In this document: piece by piece, positions 47,076 to 59,099 of the stretch
How positions within the stretch are numbered: position 1 is the stretch's first letter
Layout of the letters: every line of letters starts with the position of its first letter
Assembly (NCBI GenBank): GCA_947044405.1
Contig: CAMRHE010000133.1
Span: 3,985,001-4,049,000 of the forward strand
Length of the DNA: 64,000 nt
Origin: Leptodactylus fallax
Lineage: Eukaryota; Chordata; Amphibia; Anura; Leptodactylidae
Direction of reading: 5' to 3'
Notes under the pieces: model-generated
Databases searched by the model: none
The model's input: the letters and a program-made list of their open reading frames with translations, nothing else
What the model was told of the DNA's origin: nothing
Program-made: the position numbers and the translations under genes

Positions 47076-47261
47076 AAAGGGGTTGTCCGGTATAAAATGA
47101 TACGTTAACACAAAACTAAACTCCCTCCCCCCACCTAACTTCTAACTTTACCAAAAATGTATATACAGCCAGATCGCTGGGGCAGTTATGTGACAGCCCC
47201 AGGCACATTTTCTGATTTTCAGGTGATGTTCTGTTTACGGAACATCACCAATACTAGCCCC

Positions 47262-47464
47262 CCCCCCCACCATACTTACCTGTCTTCCTGTCGGGATCTT
47301 CTGGGCAGGAAATATCACTTCCTTCAGGGAGGCCAGCTCCTCCTCTTCTTGACGTCTGCCGATCTCCCACGACAGCAGACGTGAAGAGGAGAAGGACAGA
47401 AGGAAGTGATCTCCCCTGCCCAGAAGATCCAGACAGGAAGACAGGTAAGTGTGATGGGGTGGGC
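47262..47464. repeat. Fold-back inverted repeat
   Basis: 'acttacctgtcttcctgtc' and 'gatcttctgggcagg' on the left are mirrored by 'cctgcccagaagatcc' and 'gacaggaagacaggtaagt' on the right. Arms are about 90 nt with a small loop around 47360. Frames of 61-101 codons on both strands are produced by the symmetry. Confidence 0.85.
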
Positions 47465-48470
47465 AAATGCAGAGGATGCCAGGAGCTCCCAGAGAAACCC
47501 AGAAATCACTCAAAACACTGCTAAAGGCATTTGGGTGCACTTATTAACCTATTAATAGCAATATTTTTTTATTATAGCAGATTGCCAGATCTGAACCTCA
47601 ATATCTGAAGCAATGGTTTATTTTTTGTTAAAAAAAAGGTTTTAATATATCATTAAAAAATTCTTATTAGTTATTATGAGAATTTGCAATGTGGGTCAAC
47701 TTGCAAGTTGGGACACAAGGTCAACTACTAGGTACTAGTGAAAACAGGTTTTACTGAAGTCCTTAGTGTAGATGAACTATGAACAGTGAAACCAAATTGT
47801 AACAGTATAGAAAGTCCCAATGGTGATTCCTCAGTCTTCCATCGCTTGGCCTCCGTCTTCCACACATAGAACACGCTGGTGCTTCCAACAAAATAATGAT
47901 AGACACCTTGCTTAGTCGGAGCCTATGCTATCCCTCCCCTTCTCTGTCTTCAACTTCACCCAGGGCGCTGCAACGTCCAATTCTGAACACCAAACAGATC
48001 CCTGCCTTTCTTGTCCCATCCTTGGAAACTCCCACTAGACTCAACTCTGGCCTTGGTTCATAGCTGGCCAGCAACTCAGCATGCCAACAACCCGTACACT
48101 TTCTCAGTGATAAAGTGGGATCCTTCTTTGGTCTGTCTTCCATAAGACCCAGCACTGTTTGAATCTTTCAAACCTGCAAGACCGCCACCTTCTAGAAGGT
48201 GGTGAGTGTAATAAGTGGAGGCCCAGGGGAGGTGAAGAAACATAACAAACAGTAATACCCACCTTCCCTCACTTCTCCTTGGCATTCTAGCAGCATCCAT
48301 TTCTCCCTTGGGGTTCTCTTCCATGTTCCTGAGTGACATCATGAACCTCAGGGTCACCACGGAGGTAAGGTCATGGGACACGCTGACGTCATAACGCTTT
48401 AATCTCTACTGTTGATCTTAGGCCAATTTCCCTGGTTCAGGAACAGACACAATTTCTGGATTTATTGTGC
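47465..48470. other. Intergenic with a half palindrome module
   Basis: 48190-48400 carries the left half of the palindrome-bounded module ('aataagtggaggcccagggg', 'aatacccaccttccctcact'). The rest has no recognisable feature. 48076-48381 on the minus strand is open only because it crosses this repeat. Confidence 0.4.
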
Positions 48471-48691
48471 ATGCGGTTTTGAGGGCTATAACATTTTTGT
48501 TGCTTAGATTAATCAAATAATTTTTGTGACTTTTTTTGGTGACATATAGGGCTCTATTTTTATGCTATTTTTATTTTTTTCATTTTTTTTATATACAGGA
48601 GAATTTCAACAAAAAATCAGGGGAAACATTTCTCTTTTTCTCATTTTTCACATTTTTTTTTAAAAAGCACAAAGTTCTACAAAAAATATTT

Positions 48692-48975
48692 TAAGGCTAA
48701 GGCCCCACGCAGCAAAACGCAGCAAAGAAAGGCTGTGGAGAAAAAACGCGGCGGAAACACATCGCTTTTTTTCCTATATGGAAAATGCCAGCGTATCCAC
48801 AAGTATAGATGACATGCTTTGATTTTCAAAAATGCAAGTGTTTTTGAAAACGCAGGTTTTCTGCTGCTGATTTTTTTCTGCAATGTGTGGTTGGGATTAG
48901 CCAGAATCCTGTAATATGCAGTGTTTTTTGCTGCGGCAAAACACTGCATTTTCGCAACATAGGGCTTCAGGGTTG
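48692..48975. repeat. GGCTNAGGCCCCACG-type MITE, second subfamily
   Basis: Termini aaggctaaggccccacgc and 'cgcaacatagggcttcag'. The interior has 'ggcggaaacacatcgc', 'gacatgctttgattttcaaa' and 'ctgcaatgtgtggttgggat', matching 23842-24115. It is nested inside the interspersed repeat at 48530-49320. Confidence 0.75.
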
Positions 48976-49059
48976 TGTCACCAGTGGCGGGGCTAGTACT
49001 TGTGATATGGATGTGGTTTTAATTTTTTTTTCTTTTTTAACTTCCAAAAAAAGAAATCA

Positions 49060-49061
<2 letters not shown>

Positions 49062-49111
<50 letters not shown>
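49062..49111. repeat. (TA)n microsatellite
   Basis: An uninterrupted TA run of about 50 bp, flanked by A-rich sequence on the left and T-rich on the right, so the whole can fold back on itself. Confidence 0.95.
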
Positions 49112-49119
<8 letters not shown>

Positions 49120-49320
49120 TTTTACATTGTGCTCCCATAAAGTCATAATAGACCTTTGGGGGGCATTTCATTTAGAAAGTACTTTTTTTTTTTATTTATG
49201 ATTTATCCTGTAACTGGGGCTGATACCTGAACTGCAGAGAGGATCTGGATCCATTTCCCGACCTCCTTGCGGTCATCATGGCGGCTCCCATAGCTGTGTA
49301 CACAGTGACCAGGAAGGCAG

Positions 49321-51490
49321 GAATGGTAATAAACCATCCTTTCCTTCTCTATAGGAGCTCTGGCTATAGTTACAGCCGCTCCCCAGTCCTGAGATGTGGG
49401 GAACCTGGAAAACATAACATTATTATTAAGAACATTCTGCGTGTTTTTTTTTTTTTTTCTTTTTTTAAAGTGGTCAAACAACCCCTTTAAGGGTTCTTTA
49501 TCGAGATATACGACAGATGGAACCCGTAGTCTTAGTGTTCTTATATTATTACATCTTACTTGTTCTTAACCAGTGCACTACTGTTTGCCTTCCTTGAAGA
49601 CAACTCCTAAATCTTTAAAGGCTACATTGAAGTGGAGATGACTGAATTTACTATGCTCGCAGTTCACAGCGAGTTCATACAGCTGACTGACATGAGAACC
49701 GACTGCTAATATAGTACTCTCAAGACCCATGGACAGGGGTTTTCTTTGAATCCATTTTATTTATTGCTCCGATGCACCTATCATGAAAATTGTCAAAACT
49801 TTACAAATAGACTTTATTATAAACATCCTACGGGTTTCGATATACAGCTTCTATTCAGATCTATGTGTTTCCATGGTTACAGACTACAAACAAACCCTAT
49901 GTAGTCAGATCCAACAGTTATAGTTTTATCTGACTCCTTACTTACCAAGAAGTTGGGGGGAGTTGGCAGGTAACATGACTGCAAGATCAAACAACACAGA
50001 GACTGTGATCATGAAGACACCTAGGCCAGCGTGGGCGCTATAAAAATAGTAAGATATTTATAGTCCAGCAAAGTTGCTTAAAAAGATTCTGGAAATTTGA
50101 AATTTAATGTATTCATTGACTTTTTTTATACTATTCATTGACTTTTATTTTTTTTATTTATTCATTGACTTAATTTTTTTAATTTCTTCATTGACTTTGA
50201 ATTTTTTTTATTTTTTTAATCATTGCTGTTTTCAATGTAAGGCTCAGTTAACACTTCCTTTTTCTCTTTACATTGGTTGTATGGCAGAGAAAGATTTTAG
50301 CCAACACATGGGATATAACCATAGTTCTCCATGTCCTTTAGGCATACTGTGTATTCATAGTCATACTTTTTTTCACACTGTAGAAGAATGTATAGTCTCC
50401 AGTGCTTTCCTATACAAAGGAATAATAGTACAGTGGGAATCAAAGGTCAATGTATGTCTCTGTATGACTATACAGTGGCATATGTTGGAGACTTACGTTG
50501 CTGGTATATAACTTCATTGAAGGGTAGATACGGTAGATAGCAGAGATCAAACATGGAGGGGAGAGTTAACAAGTAAACTTTTGTAAATTCCAGAATTCCA
50601 ACACAACATTCCAAGGGTGTCCCATTCCATCAACAGGGAAAACAAGTCCATGGAAAACAAGTACCCGGGAAATAAGTCCTTACAATTCTCATTCTCTGGT
50701 TTTCCTTCTTCCTTGTGACAAGGACCGGGTCTTAGAATTAGATCCTGTCCCTTCTCAACAGCTCTCAGCCACATGAGATTCCCTTTCCTCTTCCAGGCCT
50801 TCCACCCTTTGATGAAGTGTTCTTAGGACATGGGAAGTAAAGTCCTCTCCTCCTCCAGCCACTCCAAGAGTTCCAGTTTCGGTTTGTCCGCTAGTAACAT
50901 TTTGTTAGTAACGTCCCATACAAATCACACCAATAATATAATCCCTTACCCCTCGAAAGAGTGAAAAAGTGGCCCCGGCAGATACATATTCTCCATGTGG
51001 AGAAAGTTCAAGGGATTTATAGAAATTCAACTGGAGGTGACGCGTTGCTACATGAGTAGAGATGGCAGTCTTGCAGATGGCCACTATGGAGGTCTTTGTT
51101 AGGCCCTTGTCTGGCAAAGCAACCCATTGTCATCTTTCATTCCTTTGTTGAAGTCCTAAGAACCTACAGTAAAGAGGTGGAGATTGGAGTTACCTATGAC
51201 ATTTCCACAGGATGATGACTGTATGTTAGAGTTACTATCTTTTGCCTACGTCCTATATATTTGTTGGTACAAGCAGATAATAAAATTGACCCCCTAAATT
51301 TATATAATATATAATAATATTGATGTGATCATCATATTGAGATTACAGATTCAATGTCTTAGTGCAAACTTATTTAATGACTTTGAAATGCTAGCAAACC
51401 TTTGACAGGCGCAATGACCACAAACCACCAGGGGCCATGCGTAGGAAGACACCAGAACAGAATACGGAAACATAGCTTGAAAGCTGGTCC
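49321..51490. other. Intergenic, no gene recognised
   Basis: 50110-50215 has four or five loose repeats of 'tattcattgact' separated by T-rich runs. Otherwise it is mixed sequence. The frames at 50107-50511 (134 codons, plus) and 50547-50774 (minus) show no family signature, and the former starts in the T-rich repeat. Confidence 0.35.
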
Positions 51491-51497
51491 CTGTGAC

Positions 51498-52128
51498 TGG
51501 GGATGAGCAAACTGGATCGTAATGGGTTTTCAAAAAATTTCGGGTCAACTGAACCGAGACTGGGGTGGCCACCAAAGAATAATTATTATACTCTGAGGTC
51601 TCTTTAGAGTGTATGGAGGTTTTGGAGAAAAAAAAAAAAAGGGGGCCCCCTCCCGCCCCCCCACTTTTCTTACTTTGTCCACACCCCCCCCCCCCCCCCC
51701 CACCACACAAAGGGGCACCCAAACAACAAGTCTAAAAGGGTGTTGCAACAGCCACAATTGATAACAATAACGATGGACACAGTAACAGGATGAAAGAGGT
51801 AGACAACAGAAAATGTGCTAGCATAACCAAATTTGACCGGTGCAAAAAGGGTACCCACATAGGAATACCCTAACACACGACACGAAGCACAAAATGGTTT
51901 GTAACCTCACTGAGCTTTGAACTTCATAGCCAGGTGTATCCAACATGAGAAAAGGTATTTAAGGTGGCCAATTGCAATTGTTCCTCATAATCTCCACTAG
52001 GTGGCCATGGGCTCAAAACAACTCTCAAAACTAAAACAGATAGATATTTTCAGGAGACAAAAATTCTCAGAAACAGAATATCCGTGAAATCATATTAGTC
52101 TTGAACAAGGGAAGTTTTTTACCCAAAG

Positions 52129-52173
<45 letters not shown>

Positions 52174-52760
52174 CCAAAAAAATTTGCTGCTGGTTCTCGA
52201 AAAAAACTGTGACTGGGAGATGAGCAAAACTGCCCCACAAACAGAGTCGCCTAGATGAAAACAAGAAAGAGTATTAAAGTGTTTACTGTGAAACAAAGAT
52301 TGAGTTGTTTGTTCACAAAAAAAAAAAAAAAAAACAGGTTCAACTGAACCTGAGATTTTGGGGGTGTGGCCAACCCACAAGAATAATTATTATACTCTGA
52401 GGGTCTCTTTAGAAAAAAGTAGGCTATGGAGAGTTTTGGACCCCCCCGACATGTGGGAAAGAGGGGGGCCGCGGGGGACAAACGAACTGGAATTAAAAAA
52501 GACAGGGTATGCCTTCCTATACAGTGCCACCAATGTTTACTTACATTAGTGCCACACACTTCTTCTCCCTAAGCTATATGATCCAGAGCCTGAGGTAGGT
52601 CACTGCTTTGACCGAAATGTCACTCTCAATCTACTCTACATGAGCGCTATCATGTGTGATGAATATATACAGGTCAGGGACCACTGAGACCCAATCACAA
52701 GCCTCAGCAGTCCCTGACATCACCTAGGAGACTGGTAGAGGCCCCAGAGTATAATGATAG
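51498..52760. other. Mosaic of damaged Tc1 and MITE pieces; possible assembly fault
   Basis: Two copies of one MITE segment (51498-51608 and 52205-52412, sharing 'ctgtgactgg..gatgagcaaa' and 'aataattattatactctga') flank and intrude into a Tc1 copy. The Tc1 copy (about 51700-52320) is of the 31206 family. Tc1 blocks are recognisable in order: 'caaatttgaccggtgcaaaa', 'cttcatagccaggtgtatcc', 'cacaaacagagtcgcct', 'caaagattgagttgttt'. They are separated by many small deletions. Long homopolymers (18 C, about 38 A, 20 A) lie between. It is either true decay or an unpolished consensus. Confidence 0.6.
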
Positions 52761-53111
52761 CATTCTTTTTGGGCGGCAAACAAGTTTTATAAGACTTTTA
52801 TAAATAAATTTGTTAATATTTATGTAACAAAAATAATGAGAGAAATAATAACAAATGGGGTCAGAGTTCTTTAAGAAGCTCAGACATCTCCGCAGATAAT
52901 TAATACAAACATCTCCTTTATCTCCGGAACATTCTTTGTTACTGTATTCAGTGAAATCATGAAATGAGCAAAATGTGCGCAGCCCCCTGTAATTATTTCT
53001 AATAGCCCGTCCTTTCTCTGGCGCTCTCATTTTACCTTACACGTTAATCTGGCGAGCTATTAATAAGATGACGCTTCAGCACTTTCACTCATTATAGGAT
53101 CATTTTTAATT

Positions 53112-53314
53112 ATAGACAGTTTTCAATAGACTTTGCTTTTATACAGGACTATGAGACGGACCCTATTGTGTCTTATGTTAGAGGCTTACAGCCATCACCA
53201 CAGAATCCATGTCATTGTGCCAACTGCCTTTCATATATCATCTATCTATATGTCTGTCTGTCTGTCTATCTCATATCTATCTATCTATCTATCTATCATA
53301 TCTATCTATCTATC

Positions 53315-53355
<41 letters not shown>

Positions 53356-53645
53356 AACATCCCTTTCTATTTACCTAGCTCATTTCTATCCACTGTTTCG
53401 CTATCATCATGCATCCATATATAGTTTCTGTTTATAGTATCTTCATCTATCTATTTATCTATCTATCTACCTGCTGCATTGCTAAAGACAATTTTATATA
53501 GTTATTATATAGTTCTTTAAGGCAGTTTTGAATAGACTTTGCTTTTACACCTTTTATAGAACTGTGAGTCGGAGTCTTTTGTGGCTTATATTAGGGTGTC
53601 ATTAGCTCAGAATCCTTATAATTGTTCCATCTGCCCTTTATAGGT
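53112..53645. repeat. Diverged direct duplication flanking (TATC)n
   Basis: 53112-53235 ('cagttttcaatagactttgc', 'actatgagacgga', 'gccaactgcctttcata') and 53517-53645 ('cagttttgaatagactttgc', 'actgtgagtcgga', 'ccatctgccctttata') are diverged copies about 405 bp apart. Each is followed by, or lies near, TATC repeats, so the unit duplicated together with a repeat seed. Confidence 0.75.
53240..53360. repeat. (TATC)n microsatellite, small block
   Basis: Runs of tatc/tgtc with 'tcatatc' interruptions, a satellite of the large array at 53868-55720. A further short run lies at 53440-53470. Confidence 0.93.
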
Positions 53646-53867
53646 TCCACTTGCCATGCCTGGCAGTCATCTCTCCGCTCTATCATTTCTATTTTAATAT
53701 ATCATATAAATTGAATTCCATTGTGTCAAACAAAACTGATGAGTGATCAAAAGCTGCACGTTGGGTCAGCGAATAAAGGAAAGCGCAATCGTAATGTGCC
53801 AGGTTATCTAAAGGGGGTAATTACTAGTTATGTTTTTGCTTAACTTTCACCCACTAGATTTCATTTC

Positions 53868-53874
53868 TATCTAT

Positions 53875-53918
<44 letters not shown>

Positions 53919-53981
53919 GTACCTATCTATCTGTCTATCTATCTCATATCTATCTATCTGTCTATCTATCTAACCACCTAT

Positions 53982-54024
<43 letters not shown>

Positions 54025-54190
54025 ACCCTATCTATCTATCTCATATCTATCTATCTATCTCATATCTATCTATCTATCTATCTCATATCTATCTATCTCA
54101 TATCTATCTATCTATCTCTTCTATCTATCTATCTGTCTCTTCTATCTATCTCATATCTATCTATCTCCTATCTATCTCATATCTATCTCA

Positions 54191-54231
<41 letters not shown>

Positions 54232-54253
54232 CATATCCATCTATTTATCCCAA

Positions 54254-54291
<38 letters not shown>

Positions 54292-55469
54292 ATCTATCTA
54301 TTCTATCTATCTATCCATCTATCTATCTATCTATCTATCTATCATTTATCTATCTCTATCTATCTCTCTATATCTATCTATTTGATCCCATCTATCTATC
54401 TATCTATCTCATATCTATCTATCTATCGTTCATTTATCTATCTATCTATCTATCTATCTTCTATATCTATCTATCTTGTATCTATCTCATATCTATCTAT
54501 CTATCTCATATCTATCTATCTATCTTGTATCTATCTCATATCTATCTATCTATCTCATATCTATCTCTATTATCTATCTATCTGTATCTATCTATCTATC
54601 TATCTATCTATCTCATATCTATTTATCCTTTTTATCTATCTCATATCTATCTATTGTTTATCTCACTATCTATCTATCTATCTTATCTATCTATCTATCT
54701 ATCTATCTATCCATCTCATATTTATCTATCTATCTCATATCTATCTATCTATCTATCCATCTCATATCTATCTATCTATCTATCTATCTAACCATCTATC
54801 TATCTATCTATCTATCTCATATCTATCTATCTATCTATCTATCTATCTCATATCTATCTATTCTATCTATCTATCTATCCATCTATCTATCTATCTATCA
54901 TTTATCTATCTATCATTTATCTATCTCATATCTCTCTATATCTATCTATTTGATATCTATCTATCTATCGTTCATATCTATCTATCTATCTCATATCTAT
55001 CTATCTATCTTGTATCTATCTCATATCTATCTATCTATCTTGTATCTATCTCATATCTATCTACCTATCTCATATCTATCTATCTCATATCTATCTATCT
55101 ATCTATCTCATATCTATCTATTTATTTTTTATCTATCTCATATCTATCTATTGTTTATCTCATTCTATCTATCTATCTATCCATCTCATATTTATCTATC
55201 TATCTCATATCTATCTATCTATCTATCTATCTATCCATCTCTATCTATCTATCTATCTATCTATCTAACTATCTATCTATCTATCTATCTATCTCATATC
55301 TATATATCTATCTATCTCATATCTATCTATCTCATATCTATCTATCTATCTATCTATCTATCTCATATCTATCTATCTATCTATCTCATATCTATCTTAT
55401 ATCTATCTCATATCCATCTATTTACCCAAATCTATCTATCTAGCTCATATCCATCTATTTATCCCAAAC

Positions 55470-55538
<69 letters not shown>

Positions 55539-55568
55539 GCCACGTATCTATCTATCTATCTAGCCACA

Positions 55569-55634
<66 letters not shown>

Positions 55635-55722
55635 CGGCCACATATCTATCTATCTATCCATCTATCTATCTATCTATCTAGCTATGCCATCTATCTATCT
55701 ATCTATCATCTATCTATCTCAT
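53868..55722. repeat. Large (TATC)n / (GATA)n array, ~1.85 kb
   Basis: Almost continuous ctat tetranucleotides with regular 'ctcatatctat' interruptions and rarer 'cttgtatctat', 'ccaaatctat' and 'gccacatatct'. Repeated interruption patterns (for example at 54475-54560 and 55010-55075) show multi-unit copying. The frames of 350-401 codons rich in Y-L-S-I are tetranucleotide translations, not proteins. Confidence 0.97.
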
Positions 55723-55859
55723 GACATCTCTTTTCCATGCAAGGAGGATTCAGTGCTGGATTCCTGGATTCAATTTTGGACTATTTGACACTTCTCTGGA
55801 CACAAGGGATCAGTTCACTATCTTTACTCTGTATATAAAGGCATAAAAGTGGCTCCTCA

Positions 55860-56040
55860 CCCCTGAAACTACAAAGATGCTAGTCCATGCCCTCATAATC
55901 TCCCGCCTAGACTACTGTAACACCCTTCTCCATGGCCTCCCAGCTAACACTCTCGCCCCCCTCCAGTCCACCCTAAACTGTGCCACTCACTTAATACACC
56001 TCTCCCCCCGTTCTTCATCGGCCGCTCCCCTATATGAATG
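55860..56040 (+). mobile_element. CR1/L2-like LINE fragment, internal part of RT
   Basis: The plus-strand frame reads MLVHALIISRLDYCNTLLHG, then LPANTLAPLQ and SSAAPLYE. This is the thumb-side region after the reverse transcriptase core typical of the CR1/L2/Rex group (SRLDYCN..L.GLP). Only about 60 codons remain. No 3' tail is attached. It belongs to the same broad group as the fragments at 5126, 37455 and 40786. Confidence 0.8.
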
Positions 56041-57144
56041 GTAATTATTTTTCTATTTATGGGCACCATGTTGTTGTTACCTATATACTGTACATGACTT
56101 TAGGTGCAGATTTTTGAGCACAGCTATAATACAATTATATACATTTGGGTAGACTTCATTCTATATAGTGTTTGTCATTATTAGTTATTTCAGACGTAGT
56201 TTGTTCAGTTACTTGTCCCTTGTGTCTTGCAAGAAAATCACTCATTGGCATGTAAGTTGAACAAACCATTGAAAACCTGCTATGGATTATCTATTCTGCA
56301 GCATATAAATTCTGTTGTGAATTTTCACTTTGGTTTTCATGATTTGCAATGTATAGATTGACATCTAAACCAAAATCCATGTCAAAATTTATTCAAAACA
56401 CATGTGGATTTAGTTGCGGATTTGTTACAGATTTTCTGTTCTCTGGCTACATACGCCCTAATATATGGTGTCCTATCAGTTTTCTGTTGCAAATAGCCCC
56501 ATTATGGCTGCAGCTGTTATGATTATAGATGCAAGGCCATTATAAAAGCAATAGCAGGAGATTGGCTGATAATGGCGAGCAGTAGAGACAGCTATTTAAA
56601 ACTAGCACACTTTTAGCCAAGACCGAGCCCCAGATTCCTTCACCGGAGCTCACCGCGAGGCACAATGGACTTGCGCTGAATCTGGGAATTTTGAATTGTC
56701 ACCAGAGAGATGTAACAATAATAAATGCACCACTGCAGAAACCAAAGCAAAATCCACTAAAACTCATTACGCTCTTCTCCTGAATCTTTAAAGGGCTTAT
56801 CCAGGGGTTAATAAAGCTTATCAGTAAATTCCTTGCGCTGGTTATGCTTTATTACTAATATATACCCTGGCCAACAGAGCCCTGTTTATTATCTTTGCAG
56901 AGGGAGCTGGTGAGGCCGAAAATCTTGTACCTCTCTTTTCACCTTCAACTCTCACTGATGTCACCAACGGCCCTTTACTCAGGCCATTGGCCTGTTGAGC
57001 AGAGTGGAGTCGGCCATGTCGGCAAGTGCCAGTAGGAGAGGCAGAGGAATGAGAGCTCCGGCCACCCCATCTGCTTCTGGGGAGCAATGTATTTATCAGC
57101 AATGGAATGTACTAGGAAGCTATATTACTCTCCAGATACTCCCT
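56041..57144. other. Intergenic, no gene recognised
   Basis: Mixed AT-rich sequence. The 86-codon minus frame at 56842-57102 and the 75-codon plus frame overlap each other and lack a signature. Confidence 0.35.
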
Positions 57145-57148
57145 TTAA

Positions 57149-57366
57149 GACTGAGGCCCCACGTTGCTGAAACTCCGCTTTTTTGTTGCAGATTTTGCTG
57201 CGTTTTTTTGAGCCAAACCTAGTAGTGGCTACAGAAGGAATGGGAAATATCTAGGAAGCTCTTATACTTCTTCTTTCTGCTCAATCCATTCTTGGTTTTG
57301 GTTCAAAAAAGCGCAGCAAAATCTGCAACAAAAAAAGCAGCTTTTCCACAACGTGGGGCTTCAGCC
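57149..57366. mobile_element. GGCTNAGGCCCCACG-type MITE flanked by TTAA
   Basis: Termini gactgaggccccacgttgc / gcaacgt-type arm ending ggggcttcagcc. It is flanked by TTAA at 57145-57148 and 57367-57370. The interior includes 'gcagattttgctgcgttttt' and its mirror 'aaaaaagcgcagcaaaatct'. This copy gives the best TSD evidence for the family. Confidence 0.85.
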
Positions 57367-57639
57367 TTAAGCTTAATCTTACATTCCTAGTCCAGTATCC
57401 TACTTAGATCCAATTTACCCTCCTCTAAATCTGTTCCAGTTAAGATTTTTTTTTTTAACTAGAATTATGGTTGTTTTGCTTTTTATCCAGAAGTAGCGCC
57501 ACTGTCGTAGATGGTCTAGTCTGGTATTACAATTCATACTCCATTCAACTGAATGCAACTGAGCAGCAATTTTAGGCACAGGGGGGGAAAACAGTGTGGG
57601 AAATGTGTCAATCCCTCTTTGCCAATTTTCTTCCATAGA

Positions 57640-57905
57640 GGGATGATATTATGGTGCACATTTGGCGCAAGGCCCTTATTTGCAACAAACGTGTGCCACA
57701 AGCCCCGATCCACACCTTGCTCACCACAGGGCAGGCTTAGTGGGGCAGAGATCTGGTCTGACAGATTCGATATAACTCACGCCATTTCCTATATGGCGTA
57801 GATTTCCATTCTAGAGCAGGGAAATCCGACTGGTTAATAAAGAGGCTGCGGTAGTCAGGGCCTTTATTAAGACTGGCATATGATACGCCAGTCCTAATAA
57901 ATCTG
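57640..57905. repeat. 'Tttattaagactggcat' fold-back
   Basis: Ends in 'tttattaagactggcatatg' / 'atacgccagtcctaataaat', an inverted pair around catatgatacg. The interior 'ggcgtagatttccattctag' corresponds in reverse complement to the element at 39991-40124 that was split by the solo LTR. Confidence 0.7.
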
Positions 57906-58401
57906 CCCCAGTGTCGGGAGTGAATCATAAAGGAAGAAGAAGCAAAGTATATAACAAAGATTCTGTTTCAGTCTTATTTTAATCCACTTATTGCTTTGGG
58001 TTCAAAATTTGCATCAAAATGGCATGTGTGAACTGACATCTAGGACTTTAGACTTTATCTCATTGTAGTGTATACCTGTGTACAACCAACCAAGAATAAA
58101 ATAACATACTCTTAGATATTGTAGTCGTGCTTGTTATATCCTAAAATCTCAAAGAAAAATCCTGTAATATCTGCTGACAGGTGATGGACTTAAAGGATTT
58201 GTCCACATTGAAACTCCCACTAAAGATATTTATTTGATCCGGACTTGATACCTTGTAGAGGTAAAGGACTTTAGACAGAACAAAGAGTGCCATGAATCAG
58301 GAACAAGCAGAGGCAGACAGTGAATTTTCATGAGGGTCATTCCATCCATAAGTTTCTAGCCCATATATAATATTACAGATGTGTCCTACTTTACCTTTAC
58401 T

Positions 58402-59095
58402 AGAGATGAGTGAAGCGATTCAGAACAAACCAGATTCAACCTGAGTTTTCCAAAAGTTTCAGGTTTGACCTGAAACTCTGAAGAGACCCCAGGGTATAAT
58501 AAGTGGAGGCCCAGGGGAAGTGTGGAAACATAATAATAAGTTATACTCACCTACCTCAAACCTCCTGGGCATCCTCATGGAGCTCCCTCAGGGCCTCTTC
58601 TAACTCCTGGGTGACATCACATGTCCTGGAGTCACTGCTGAGACCTATGATTGGGCCTTAGCGGTCAAATGAGGAACCGACATCTTGACATTTGTGTCTC
58701 TTCAGAATCCAGAGTATAGAAATTGGAGGACCAGGGGAGTCATCTATATGGGGCTTTACCATGGCATCTAGTTTTCATTCATGGTGTCAAACTCCTCTGT
58801 GATTGGCCCTCGGACCAGTCACATGGAGGGTGTCGAGTCTGCTTTTGTCTGATGGCCCAGCTACTGATGTCACAGAGGAGGCTGGAAGATGATGGGGGCA
58901 CGTGGAAGTGAAGTCGGGACCCCTAGAGAGGTGAAGAAAGGTAAATATGAGTTATATTTTATGTTTTCTCTTCTGGTCCTCTGATTATTATACTGAAAAG
59001 GCTCCAAAGAATAATAAAGATTCAAGGGAGGCAACCACCTAAATTCTCATGTTCGGCCCAACCTGAAATTTTTGGAAAAATCATAATGAACTAAG
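58402..59095. repeat. TAGAGATGAG-type MITE carrying the palindrome module
   Basis: It starts tagagatgagtgaagcg, then 'gaagagaccccagggtataa', 'taagtggaggcccagggg' and 'tatactcacctacc'. It ends through 'gaggtgaagaaaggtaaata', 'ttctggtcctctgattatta' and 'gttcggcccaacctgaaat'. An extra partial module boundary lies at 58688-58740. The overall layout matches 19596-20247. No clean TSD was found. Confidence 0.65.
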
Positions 59096-59099
59096 TTCT

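Larger units (their letters stand above)
48530..49320 (+). repeat. Interspersed repeat, copy 2 (first copy at 1.4-2.6 kb)
   Basis: It shares ordered blocks with 1430-2590, split here by a GGCTAAGGCCCC-type MITE at 48692-48975. A (TA)n/T-rich expansion (49060-49130) sits where copy 1 has a (TTTA)n-rich tract (2285-2360). It ends with 'atggcggctcccatagctgt'. Confidence 0.6.

Noticed and set aside
50107..50511. 134-codon frame as a possible membrane protein
   Set aside because: The hydrophobic start is translated from T-rich 'tattcattgact' repeats. The rest has no signature, and there is no splice or promoter support.
54382..55681. Frames of 353 and 401 codons rich in Y, L, S and I
   Set aside because: Translation of TATC tetranucleotides, which give a 4-residue periodic pattern in all frames of that strand.
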